From JAZQUM01 sp045631305 (GTDB lineage: Bacteria > Bacillota > Clostridia > Oscillospirales > Oscillospiraceae): a DNA stretch of 14,048 bases. Within the stretch, counting starts at the first letter, position 1, and each line of letters starts with the position of its first letter. Below are positions 1 to 6,252 of the stretch, piece by piece. Below the pieces are notes generated by a model. The model saw only the letters and a list, made by a program, of their open reading frames with translations. It was not told the DNA's origin and made no database searches. Made by a program: the position numbers and the translations under genes. The stretch lies in NCBI GenBank assembly GCA_045631305.1, contig JAZQUM010000045.1:1-14048 (forward strand), given 5' to 3'.

Positions 1-331
1 TGATTTTGACACCTTCTGCAAGAGCGATTTCCGCGCAGTAAAGGTCAAGAGTTGCGAAAACGTGAAGAAGAGCGATAAGCTTTTGAAGTTCACTCTGGAC
101 GACGGCACCGGCACCGACCGCCAGATCCTCAGCGGCATTGCCAAGTGGTACAAGCCCGAAGATCTCGTTGGCAAGACTCTGGTGGCCATCGTGAACCTGC
201 CTCCCCGCAAGATGATGGGTCAGGAAAGCTGCGGCATGCTGCTCTCTGCCGTTCACACCGAAAAGGGCGAAGAAAAGCTGAACCTGGTTATGGTTTCCGA
301 CGCTATCCCCGCAGGCGCAAAGCTTTGCTAA
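1..331 (+). CDS. metG: Methionyl-tRNA synthetase, C-terminal tRNA-binding domain (5' end outside window)
   Basis: The reading frame is open from base 2 to the TAA at 329-331, giving about 109 residues, so the start lies to the left of the window. The visible part is a complete EMAP/Trbp111-type OB-fold tRNA-binding domain (family PF01588): it begins with DFDTFCKSDFRAVKVKS and carries the hallmark stretches SDKLLKFTLDDG, RQILSGIAKWYKPEDLVGK and NLPPRKMMGQESCGMLLSA. In Clostridia this domain normally forms the C-terminus of class I methionyl-tRNA synthetase, where it dimerises and increases tRNA affinity. A free-standing CsaA/YtpR-like protein is possible, but no start with a ribosome binding site is visible; the GTG at 62 cuts into the fold and is not a credible start. 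The downstream tatD and methionine genes support the metG assignment, since metG-tatD adjacency is common in Bacillota. The catalytic domain cannot be checked here. Confidence 0.82.
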   Translation, partial: DFDTFCKSDFRAVKVKSCENVKKSDKLLKFTLDDGTGTDRQILSGIAKWYKPEDLVGKTLVAIVNLPPRKMMGQESCGMLLSAVHTEKGEEKLNLVMVSDAIPAGAKLC

Positions 332-336
332 CACTT

Positions 337-497
337 CAAAGCGGATGCCGCTTTCTGCGGCATCCACTTTGAGAAGGATTGCACTCCGCTTCGTGCACTC
401 CCGCTGGTCGCACACGCGCTTCGCGAGAAGTATTTTTCGCACCGCGCATGTCGCTGCGAAAAATGATTGAAATTCATTTGCTGCTGCGGCAGCAAAT
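337..497. repeat. Palindrome-rich intergenic element between metG and tatD
   Basis: The 203-base gap between metG and tatD is packed with inverted repeats. They are: 343-350 with 358-365 (8 bp, extended by 337-341 with 367-371 across one mismatch); a 5-bp TGCAC/GTGCA hairpin near 375-392; a short CGCG..CGCG hairpin near 417-427; a perfect 10-bp pair at 432-441 and 455-464 (ATTTTTCGCA / TGCGAAAAAT) with a 13-base loop; and a perfect 9-bp pair at 476-484 and 489-497 (ATTTGCTGC / GCAGCAAAT) with a 4-base loop. None is followed by a clear T-tract, so a simple intrinsic terminator does not explain the cluster. It could be a REP/MITE-like interspersed repeat or a structured mRNA processing site. 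No second copy is visible in this window. Confidence 0.5.
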
Positions 498-534
498 TGG
501 ATACGAAAAGATGAAAAGAAAGGAGGCTGCGGCC

Positions 535-1299
535 ATGCTTTTTGATACTCACGCGCATTACGATGCCGAGCAGTTTGACGCTGACCGTGATGCCCTCCTC
601 TCTTCCATGCCCTCTCTGGGGGTGGAGTTCATCATGAACCCCGGCTGCGACATTCCTTCTTCCCAAGCGGCGCTGGCCCTTGCGGAGAAGTATCCCTTCC
701 TCTACGCCGCCGTGGGTTATCACCCCGAAAACTGCGCGCCCTATGAAAAGGGTCACATAGAGATCCTCCGTGAGATGGCGAAAAACCCCAAGGTGAAAGC
801 TATCGGCGAGATCGGCCTTGATTATTACTGGCCCGAAAATCCGCCCAAGGAACTGCAGGTAGAAGTTTTCCGCGCACAGATGGCGCTGGCAGAGGAGCTT
901 TCTCTCCCTGTCATCATCCACGAGCGTGAGGCCCATGCCGATGCCCTTGCCATTGTGAAGGAATTTCCCAAGGTGAAAGGCGTGTTCCACTGCTATTCCG
1001 GTTCTGCGGAATTTGCAAGAGAAGTTCTTGCCTGCGGCTACATGATCTCTTTCACCGGCGTGGTGACCTTCAAAAATGCCCGCCGCGCGGCGGAAGCTGT
1101 GGAAGTGATCCCGCTGGAGCGGCTCATGATCGAGACGGATGCGCCTTATATGGCACCCGTTCCCTATCGCGGCAAGCGCAACCAAAGCGACTACACTCTG
1201 TTTATTGCCCAAAAGATCGCAGAGATCAAGGGCCTTACCGCCGAAGAGGTGATTGCCGCCACCATGGAAAACGGCAAGCGCTTTTTCAACATTCCCTAA
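535..1299 (+). CDS. tatD: TatD-family metal-dependent hydrolase / DNase
   Basis: A 254-residue protein, the usual length for TatD/YcfH-type amidohydrolase-fold enzymes, which act in the cytoplasm as two-metal 3'-5' exonucleases or related phosphoesterases. All expected metal-site residues are present: the N-terminal H6-x-H8 in FDTHAHYD, E92 in GEIGLDYYW, H129 in PVIIHERE, H152 in VFHCYSGS and D202 in IETDAPYM. The start at 535 is chosen because AAAGGAGG (about 519-524) lies at good spacing and the next residues are the family's typical N-terminus. The frame stays open up to 379, but that extension reads through the palindromic spacer and has no family resemblance. It follows metG and precedes metY by only 27 bases, so it is probably in the same transcript. 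Its exact substrate cannot be read from the sequence. Confidence 0.93.
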   Translation: MLFDTHAHYDAEQFDADRDALLSSMPSLGVEFIMNPGCDIPSSQAALALAEKYPFLYAAVGYHPENCAPYEKGHIEILREMAKNPKVKAIGEIGLDYYWPENPPKELQVEVFRAQMALAEELSLPVIIHEREAHADALAIVKEFPKVKGVFHCYSGSAEFAREVLACGYMISFTGVVTFKNARRAAEAVEVIPLERLMIETDAPYMAPVPYRGKRNQSDYTLFIAQKIAEIKGLTAEEVIAATMENGKRFFNIP

Positions 1300-1326
1300 A
1301 AATTCTCATAAAAGGAGAAATGCCAT

Positions 1327-2613
1327 ATGTCTAACTATAATCTCGGTACCAAATGCGTGCAGGGCGGTTATACCCCCGGCAACGGCGAACCCCGTCAGAT
1401 CCCCATCGTGCAGAGCACGACCTTTAAGTATGCCTCTTCCGATGATATGGGCAAGCTCTTCGACCTGGAAGCCAGCGGCTATTTCTATTCCCGCCTGCAG
1501 AACCCCACCTGCGACTATGTGGCAGCTAAGATCTGCGCGCTGGAAGGCGGCGTTGCTGCTATGCTGACCTCTTCCGGTCAGGCAGCCAACTTCTATGCCC
1601 TCTTCAACATCTGCAACTGCGGTGACCACATCGTAGCTTCCTCTTCCATCTACGGCGGCACCTTCAACCTCATCGCTGTCACCATGGCTAAGATGGGCAT
1701 TGAAACCACTTTCGTTTCCCCCGATGCCACCGAAGAAGAACTTAACGCTGCATTCCGTCCCAACACCAAGGCTATGTTCGGTGAAACCATCGCCAACCCT
1801 GCCCTCACCGTGCTGGATATCGAACTCTTTGCCAAGGTGGCTCACGCACACGGCGTGCCCCTGGTTATCGACAATACCTTCCCCACTCCCGTAAACTGCC
1901 GTCCCATCGAATGGGGCGCTGACATCGTGACCCACTCCACCACCAAGTACATGGACGGTCACGGCGTGGCAGTTGGCGGCTGCATCGTAGACGGCGGCAA
2001 GTTCGACTGGATGGCGCATGCCGACAAGTTCCCCGGTCTCTGCACCCCCGACGACAGCTATCATGGCCTGACCTACGCTGAAAAGTTCGGCAAGGAAGGC
2101 GCATTCATTACCAAGGCTACCGCGCAGCTCATGCGTGACTTCGGTTCCACCGCTTCCCCCCAGAGCGCATTCTATCTGAACCTGGGTCTGGAAAGCCTCC
2201 ACGTTCGCATGGCTCGCCACTGCGAAAACGGTCAGGCTGTTGCTGAGTTCCTTTCCAAGCACGAAAAGGTTGCTTCCGTCAGCTACTGCGGTCTCCCCGG
2301 CGACAAGTATTACGAAGTTGCCAAGAAGTACCTGCCCAAGGGCTCCTGCGGCGTTGTCAGCTTTGAACTCAAGGGCGGCCGTGAAGCAGCTCTCACCTTC
2401 ATGGGTGCACTCCGTCTTGCTGCCATTGAAACCCACGTGGCAGATGCACGCACCTGCTGCCTGAACCCCGCTACCTCCACCCACCGTCAGATGACTGACG
2501 AGCAGCTGAAGGAAGCAGGCATTCCCGCAGGTCTCGTTCGCTTCTCCTGCGGTCTGGAAGACAGCGCCGACCTCATTGCCGACATCGAACAGGCTCTGGC
2601 TCAGATCAAGTAA
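1327..2613 (+). CDS. metY: O-acetylhomoserine sulfhydrylase (homocysteine synthase)
   Basis: A 428-residue Cys/Met-metabolism PLP enzyme (fold type I), at the length expected for O-acetylhomoserine aminocarboxypropyltransferase rather than for the ~380-residue cystathionine enzymes. It would convert O-acetyl-L-homoserine plus sulfide to L-homocysteine and acetate in the cytoplasm. Visible landmarks: YSRLQNPT at 54-61 (phosphate-binding Tyr/Arg), SSGQAA at 82-87, IYGGT at 108-112, IDNTFPTP at 181-188 with D182 facing the pyridine nitrogen, and HSTTKYMDGHG with the Schiff-base lysine K207. The sulfhydrylase-type insertion around 225-260 is present. AAAGGAG at about 1313-1319 sets the start. metA follows 28 bases after the stop, and its acetyl-type active site matches this enzyme's substrate. 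Codon use is strongly biased (GAA, AAG, CCC, few rare codons), suggesting high expression. Use of O-succinylhomoserine or methanethiol cannot be excluded. Confidence 0.92.
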   Translation: MSNYNLGTKCVQGGYTPGNGEPRQIPIVQSTTFKYASSDDMGKLFDLEASGYFYSRLQNPTCDYVAAKICALEGGVAAMLTSSGQAANFYALFNICNCGDHIVASSSIYGGTFNLIAVTMAKMGIETTFVSPDATEEELNAAFRPNTKAMFGETIANPALTVLDIELFAKVAHAHGVPLVIDNTFPTPVNCRPIEWGADIVTHSTTKYMDGHGVAVGGCIVDGGKFDWMAHADKFPGLCTPDDSYHGLTYAEKFGKEGAFITKATAQLMRDFGSTASPQSAFYLNLGLESLHVRMARHCENGQAVAEFLSKHEKVASVSYCGLPGDKYYEVAKKYLPKGSCGVVSFELKGGREAALTFMGALRLAAIETHVADARTCCLNPATSTHRQMTDEQLKEAGIPAGLVRFSCGLEDSADLIADIEQALAQIK

Positions 2614-2641
2614 AAAATACTTTTTGGACAGGTGATCAACT

Positions 2642-3580
2642 ATGCCCATTCGCATCCCCAATGACCTGCCGGCAGTAGAAACACTGCATCAGGAAAATAT
2701 TTTCGTTATGACCGAGCAGCGCGCTATTACCCAGGACATCCGCCCTCTGCAGCTGCTGCTCATCAACCTCATGCCCAAGAAGATCGAAACGGAAACCCAG
2801 CTTTCCCGTCTTCTGGGTAACACCCCTCTGCAGATCGAACTGGAACTCATGACCATGAGAAGCCATGAATCTGCCAACACCACCCAGGAGCATCTGCGCG
2901 CTTTCTACAAGACCTTCGATCAGGTCCGCGACCGCTATTTCGACGGCTGCATCATCACCGGTGCACCTGTGGAAAACATGCCCTTTGAAGAAGTGGACTA
3001 CTGGGATGAACTGGCGGAAATCATGGAGTGGACCAAAGAGCATGTCCATTCCACCTTCCACATCTGCTGGGGCGCGCAGGCAGGGCTCTACTATCATTAC
3101 GGCATCAACAAAAAGCCGCTGCCCGAAAAGATGTTCGGTGTGTTCCCCCACACGGTAGAATACAAGCGCAGCATCCTCTTCCGCGGCTTTGACGATGTGT
3201 TCTATGTGCCCCATTCCCGCCACACCACCGTGGAGCGCGAGGATATTGAGGCGGTGCCCGAACTGCGCATCCTGGCCTCTTCCGAAGAGGCAGGCGTTTA
3301 CGCGGTGTTCACTGCCGGCGGCCGCCAGATCTTCATCACCGGTCACTCTGAGTATGATCCCGGCACGCTAAAAGCTGAGTATGACCGCGATGTGGCAGCA
3401 GGCAAGCCCATCCACGTGCCATACAACTACTATCCCGATGACGATCCCACCCGTGATCCCGTAGTGCGCTGGCGCGCCCACGCTAACCTTCTCTATTCCA
3501 ACTGGCTGAACTACTTCGTCTATCAGACCACGCCTTATGACCTCACATCCATGCCCAAGCTGGAAAAAGAGAAAAAATAA
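2642..3580 (+). CDS. metA: Homoserine O-acetyltransferase (MetA type)
   Basis: A 312-residue MetA/HTS-family protein that activates homoserine for methionine synthesis. The acyl-enzyme cysteine is C142 in FHICWGAQAGL; the catalytic His and Glu are H235 and E237 in FITGHSEYDP. All three fall at the numbering known from characterised MetA enzymes. Residue 111, which discriminates acyl donors in this family, is glutamate (GAPVENMPFEE, E111). Established work on Bacillus-type MetA links Glu111 to acetyl-CoA and the Gly found in E. coli to succinyl-CoA, so O-acetylhomoserine is the predicted product, exactly what the adjacent MetY needs. ATG at 2642 follows an AGGTG-type ribosome binding site at about 2629-2633. 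The C-terminus ends in a Lys/Glu-rich tail. The gene is the last in its transcript: a terminator lies 14 bases after the stop. Confidence 0.95.
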   Translation: MPIRIPNDLPAVETLHQENIFVMTEQRAITQDIRPLQLLLINLMPKKIETETQLSRLLGNTPLQIELELMTMRSHESANTTQEHLRAFYKTFDQVRDRYFDGCIITGAPVENMPFEEVDYWDELAEIMEWTKEHVHSTFHICWGAQAGLYYHYGINKKPLPEKMFGVFPHTVEYKRSILFRGFDDVFYVPHSRHTTVEREDIEAVPELRILASSEEAGVYAVFTAGGRQIFITGHSEYDPGTLKAEYDRDVAAGKPIHVPYNYYPDDDPTRDPVVRWRAHANLLYSNWLNYFVYQTTPYDLTSMPKLEKEKK

Positions 3581-3594
3581 GAAGAAAAAGAGAG

Positions 3595-3617
3595 AAAGGG
3601 GCAATTTGCCCCTTTTT
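3595..3617 (+). terminator. Intrinsic terminator after metA
   Basis: An 8-bp stem (AAAGGGGC 3595-3602 with GCCCCTTT 3608-3615) with the loop AATTT runs straight into further T residues at 3616-3617 and a pyrimidine-rich stretch. It closes the metG-tatD-metY-metA transcript before the promoter at 3643. Confidence 0.85.
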
Positions 3618-3642
3618 CCTTTGGGGAAAAGCTTGACCCGCC

Positions 3643-3671
3643 TTGACACTTCCTCCCCCCTTTTGTATAAT
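3643..3671 (+). promoter_or_regulatory. Sigma-A promoter of the NifU-like/GGGtGRT unit
   Basis: A perfect -35 box TTGACA (3643-3648) and a perfect -10 box TATAAT (3666-3671) are separated by exactly 17 bases. Transcription should start near 3678. It is the best consensus promoter in the window and fits the high-expression codon use of the two genes it drives. Confidence 0.9.
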
Positions 3672-3681
3672 AATTAAAGCT

Positions 3682-3738
3682 ATGTCAAAGGATTTTTTCC
3701 CTGCCGTGCAGGAAAACCTTTATCAAAAGAAAGGATGA
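3682..3738 (+). CDS. Possible 18-residue leader peptide ORF
   Basis: An ATG lies only about four bases after the predicted transcription start and opens an 18-codon frame (MSKDFFPAVQENLYQKKG) that stops with TGA at 3736-3738, six bases before the ATG of the NifU-like gene. The stop region overlaps the AAAGGA ribosome binding site of that gene (3730-3735), and a small bulged hairpin (CCTGC/GCAGG, about 3694-3715) lies inside. There is no ribosome binding site, so it would have to be translated as an almost leaderless message. It may be fortuitous. Confidence 0.2.
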   Translation: MSKDFFPAVQENLYQKKG

Positions 3739-3744
3739 CTACCC

Positions 3745-4437
3745 ATGATCTACACGACTGAAGTTCAGCATATGTGTCCCGTTGCCAAGGGCGCATACCA
3801 TGGTCCTGCTCCCATTCCCGAAGAAGGCAAGTGGGTTCAGGCTAAGCAGATTTCCGACATTTCCGGCTTTACCCACGGTGTAGGTTGGTGCGCACCCCAG
3901 CAGGGCGCTTGCAAGCTGACCCTCAACGTTAAGGAAGGCATCATCGAAGAAGCTCTCATCGAAACCCTGGGCTGCTCCGGTATGACCCACTCCGCAGCAA
4001 TGGCTTCCGAAATTCTCATCGGCAAGACCATCCTCGAAGCTCTGAACACCGACCTCGTTTGCGATGCTATCAACACCGCAATGCGCGAACTGTTCCTGCA
4101 GATCGTATACGGCCGCACCCAGTCCGCTTTCTCCGAAGACGGCCTCGCAGTAGGCGCTTCCATGGAAGACCTCGGTAAGGGTCTGCGCAGCCAGGTTGGT
4201 ACCATGTTTGCTACTAAGGAAAAGGGCCCCCGCTACATGGAAATGGCAGAAGGCTACGTTACCAAGATGGCACTCAACGCTGACAACGAAGTTATCGGCT
4301 ATGAATTCGTTCACTTCGGCAAGATGATGGACTTCATCAAGAAGGGCGATGGCGCAGAAGAAGCAATGAAGAAGGCTACGGGTCATTACGGTCAGTGGGA
4401 TGCCGCTGTCAAGTATATCGATCCCCGTCACGAATAA
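3745..4437 (+). CDS. NifU-like iron-sulfur scaffold-type protein, partner of GGGtGRT protein
   Basis: A 230-residue protein with a NifU/IscU N-terminal-like fold. Its cysteines are C11, C49 (VGWCAPQQGAC), C56, C77 (ETLGCSGMTHSAAMASE) and C106. The GCSGM..AAMASE stretch corresponds to the GCG-AIASSS motif of IscU/NifU with its second scaffold cysteine, and C49 sits where the first cysteine is expected. The region matching IscU's third ligand (HCSxLAEDA) reads TQSAFSEDG at 125-133, so glutamine Q126 seems to replace the cysteine. Canonical scaffold function is therefore doubtful. The N-terminal ~40 and C-terminal ~70 residues are extra relative to a bare IscU. The start at 3745 has AAAGGA at good spacing. 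The gene is first in a two-gene unit with the GGGtGRT gene 15 bases downstream; such pairs are usually annotated as iron-sulfur scaffold plus GGGtGRT. Function in vivo is unknown to me. Confidence 0.8.
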   Translation: MIYTTEVQHMCPVAKGAYHGPAPIPEEGKWVQAKQISDISGFTHGVGWCAPQQGACKLTLNVKEGIIEEALIETLGCSGMTHSAAMASEILIGKTILEALNTDLVCDAINTAMRELFLQIVYGRTQSAFSEDGLAVGASMEDLGKGLRSQVGTMFATKEKGPRYMEMAEGYVTKMALNADNEVIGYEFVHFGKMMDFIKKGDGAEEAMKKATGHYGQWDAAVKYIDPRHE

Positions 4438-4452
4438 GAGGAGGACAAGAAA

Positions 4453-5451
4453 ATGGCTTTGTTTGAGAGTTACGAAAGAAGAATCGACAAGATCAATGGT
4501 GTCCTCGCTCAGTATGGCATCGGTTCCGTGGAAGAATGCCGCGAAATGTGCCAGGCTAAGGGCTTCGACCCCTATGAAATCGCTAAGAGCATCCAGCCCA
4601 TCTGCTTCGAAAACGTTGGTTGGGCATACTGCGTAGGCGCTGCTATCGCTATGAAGGCCGGCGCTAAGACCGCAGCTGAAGTTTCCAAGTACATCGGTGT
4701 TGGTCTGCAGAGCTTCTGCATCGACGGCTCCGTTGCTGAAGACCGCAAGGTTGGTCTGGGTCACGGTAACCTGGGCAACATGCTGCTCAGCGAAGACAGC
4801 AAGTGCTTCGCATTCCTGGCAGGTCACGAATCCTTCGCAGCAGCTGAAGGCGCTATCGGTATCGTTAAGAACGCCAACAAGGCTCGTAAGGAACCCCTGC
4901 GCGTTATCCTCAACGGTCTCGGCAAGGACGCTGCTCAGATCATCTCCCGTATCAACGGCTTCACCTATGTTCAGACTCAGTTTGACTATTTCTCCGGCGA
5001 ACTGAAGATCGTCAAGGAAATCCGCTACAGCGAAACCGAACGCGCAAACGTTCGCTGCTACGGCGCTGACGACGTTCGCGAAGGTGTTGCTATCATGCAT
5101 CTGGAAGGTGTTGACGTTTCCATCACCGGTAACTCCACCAACCCCACCCGCTTCCAGCATCCCGTTGCAGGCACCTATAAGAAGGAATGCCTGGAACAGG
5201 GCAAGAAGTACTTCTCCGTTGCTTCCGGCGGCGGCACCGGCCGTACCCTGCATCCCGATAACATGGCTGCAGGCCCCGCTTCCTATGGTATGACCGATAC
5301 CATGGGCCGTATGCACGGTGATGCTCAGTTCGCAGGTTCCTCCTCCGTTCCCGCACACGTGGAAATGATGGGCTTCCTGGGCGCAGGCAACAACCCCATG
5401 GTTGGTATGACTGTTGCAGTAGCAGTTGCTACCGCTGAAGCTATGAAGTAA
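4453..5451 (+). CDS. GGGtGRT-family protein of unknown function
   Basis: A 332-residue protein recognised by the signature that gives the family its name, SGGGTGRTLHPDN, at 258-270. It is a soluble, glycine- and alanine-rich protein with no signal peptide or membrane segment. It contains eight cysteines (C29, C33, C51, C60, C89, C118, C202, C246), including a C29-x3-C33 pair and C51-x8-C60, which could bind metal or a cluster, though I do not recognise a proven motif. Other conserved-looking blocks are GLGHGNLGNMLLSEDS at 101-116 and ITGNSTNPTRFQHPVAG at 224-240. A strong GAGGAGG site (4438-4445) sets the start. It is co-transcribed with the NifU-like gene and ends just before a strong terminator. 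Codons are highly biased (GAA, GTT, GCT/GCA, GGT), as in abundant proteins. The family is, to my knowledge, uncharacterised; the partner suggests a role around iron-sulfur or sulfur handling, which is inference. Confidence 0.88.
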   Translation: MALFESYERRIDKINGVLAQYGIGSVEECREMCQAKGFDPYEIAKSIQPICFENVGWAYCVGAAIAMKAGAKTAAEVSKYIGVGLQSFCIDGSVAEDRKVGLGHGNLGNMLLSEDSKCFAFLAGHESFAAAEGAIGIVKNANKARKEPLRVILNGLGKDAAQIISRINGFTYVQTQFDYFSGELKIVKEIRYSETERANVRCYGADDVREGVAIMHLEGVDVSITGNSTNPTRFQHPVAGTYKKECLEQGKKYFSVASGGGTGRTLHPDNMAAGPASYGMTDTMGRMHGDAQFAGSSSVPAHVEMMGFLGAGNNPMVGMTVAVAVATAEAMK

Positions 5452-5471
5452 GATATTGCTTCGACTTACAG

Positions 5472-5504
5472 AGCATCCTCACCGCAAGGTGAGGATGCTT
5501 TTTT
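5472..5504 (+). terminator. Strong intrinsic terminator after GGGtGRT gene
   Basis: A perfect 12-bp stem (AGCATCCTCACC 5472-5483 with GGTGAGGATGCT 5488-5499) is capped by a stable GCAA tetraloop and followed by six T residues (5499-5504). Confidence 0.95.
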
Positions 5505-5582
5505 CATACCAACCATTGTTCCGCCCGTTGCGGATTTGCGGGTTGGTGGGAGAGGCAGAGTTGAGCAACAAAGCCGAGCCAA

Positions 5583-5611
5583 TTGACAAGGCTATCTGCG
5601 CATGGTAAAAT
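5583..5611 (+). promoter_or_regulatory. Sigma-A promoter of the SHOCT membrane protein gene
   Basis: TTGACA (5583-5588), 17 bases, TAAAAT (5606-5611). Transcription would start near 5618, which places the upstream ATG at 5602 outside the mRNA and leaves a leader of about 60 bases to the ATG at 5680. A small GGAGA/TCTCC hairpin (5629-5641) lies in this leader. The stretch 5505-5582 before the promoter holds a weak accaacc/ggttggt inverted repeat (5508-5514, 5541-5547) and nothing else I recognise. Confidence 0.8.
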
Positions 5612-5679
5612 TATGTATCCATTTGAGGGGAGAATATCTCCTGAAGTGGAAAAGAAGAAAGAGAAAAGAGTGGTATAAT

Positions 5680-6201
5680 ATGTTGCTTAGTATCATCGCT
5701 ACGATCGTTTCCCTCGCTGCTTCCTGGATGATTTTCAAGAAGATGGGTCGCCAGGGTTGGGAAGGTATCATTCCTCTGTACAGCACCTATGTCATCTGCG
5801 AAGAACTGTACGCAAATGGCTGGAAGATGCTGTGCATGCTGATCCCCATCTACAACATCTATTTCTGCATCAAGCTGTATATCGACTGGGCACACGCTTT
5901 CCATAAGAGTACCGGTTTTGCAATCGGTATGGTTTTCCTGCCCTTCATTTTCCAGGTTATTCTGGCGCTGGATAACAACGCATATTACGGTGACGGCAGC
6001 ATGGCCAACACCACCCCCGACGCTATCAGCTCCGTGGTGAACAAGGCTGCAAACTTTACCACTACTGCTGTTGCTCAGAAGCCCCAGCGTGATGATAACG
6101 CTCTGGATAAGCTCGCCAAGCTGGCAGAACTGAAGGAAAAGGGCATCATTTCCGAAGAGGAGTTTGAAGCCAAGAAGGCAGAACTGCTGGAAAAGGTGTA
6201 A
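5680..6201 (+). CDS. Small membrane protein with C-terminal SHOCT domain (DUF5684-like)
   Basis: A 173-residue protein. Hydrophobic segments lie at about 2-19, 48-67 and 80-98; the middle one contains the LIPIYNIY motif typical of the DUF5684-type membrane family. A polar linker (about 99-139) leads to a short helical-hairpin SHOCT domain at about 143-173 (LAELKEKGIISEEEFEAKKA), a module found at the C-terminus of many membrane and phage-type proteins and thought to mediate oligomerisation. The function is unknown. The frame is open from an ATG at 5602, but that ATG lies inside the predicted promoter, so 5680 is preferred; its ribosome binding site is weak (purine-rich, AGAGTGG just upstream), which leaves some doubt about the start. 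It is a single-gene unit between its own promoter and a terminator shared with the convergent glycerate kinase gene. Confidence 0.8.
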   Translation: MLLSIIATIVSLAASWMIFKKMGRQGWEGIIPLYSTYVICEELYANGWKMLCMLIPIYNIYFCIKLYIDWAHAFHKSTGFAIGMVFLPFIFQVILALDNNAYYGDGSMANTTPDAISSVVNKAANFTTTAVAQKPQRDDNALDKLAKLAELKEKGIISEEEFEAKKAELLEKV

Positions 6202-6216
6202 TACTGAATTACAATG

Positions 6217-6247
6217 AAAAGGACTACCCTTTCGGGTAGTCCTTTTT
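6217..6247. terminator. Bidirectional terminator between convergent genes
   Basis: A 13-bp stem (AAAAGGACTACCC 6217-6229 with GGGTAGTCCTTTT 6234-6246), loop TTTC, with A-rich and T-rich flanks so that both strands give a hairpin followed by U residues. It serves the SHOCT gene (forward) and the glycerate kinase gene (reverse), whose stop lies at 6253. Confidence 0.9.
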
Positions 6248-6252
6248 CTTGT

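Noticed and set aside
337..371. Intrinsic terminator right after metG
   Set aside because: The hairpin is good, but no U-tract follows; it is treated as part of the palindromic cluster.
379..534. N-terminal extension of tatD
   Set aside because: The frame is open, but it translates the palindromic spacer; TatD proteins begin at the FDTHAH motif, and AAAGGAGG is placed for the ATG at 535.
337..534. CRISPR array or attachment site in the palindromic spacer
   Set aside because: The repeats are inverted pairs of different sequence, not direct repeats with regular spacing, and no integrase or cas gene is nearby.
1306..2661. A 451-codon reverse-strand open frame opposite metY
   Set aside because: It is an antisense shadow of a strongly codon-biased, clearly recognised PLP enzyme gene, for the same reason as the frame opposite the GGGtGRT gene.
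3739..5358. A 539-codon open frame on the reverse strand opposite the NifU-like and GGGtGRT genes
   Set aside because: Highly biased sense genes avoid TTA, CTA and TCA codons, which removes stops from the antisense frame. The translation is Cys/Val/Ala/His-rich with no recognisable domain and no proper start signal.
5602..5679. Earlier ATG for the SHOCT membrane protein
   Set aside because: It lies between the -35 and -10 boxes of a good promoter, so it would not be in the mRNA, and it adds an untypical basic segment before the first membrane helix.
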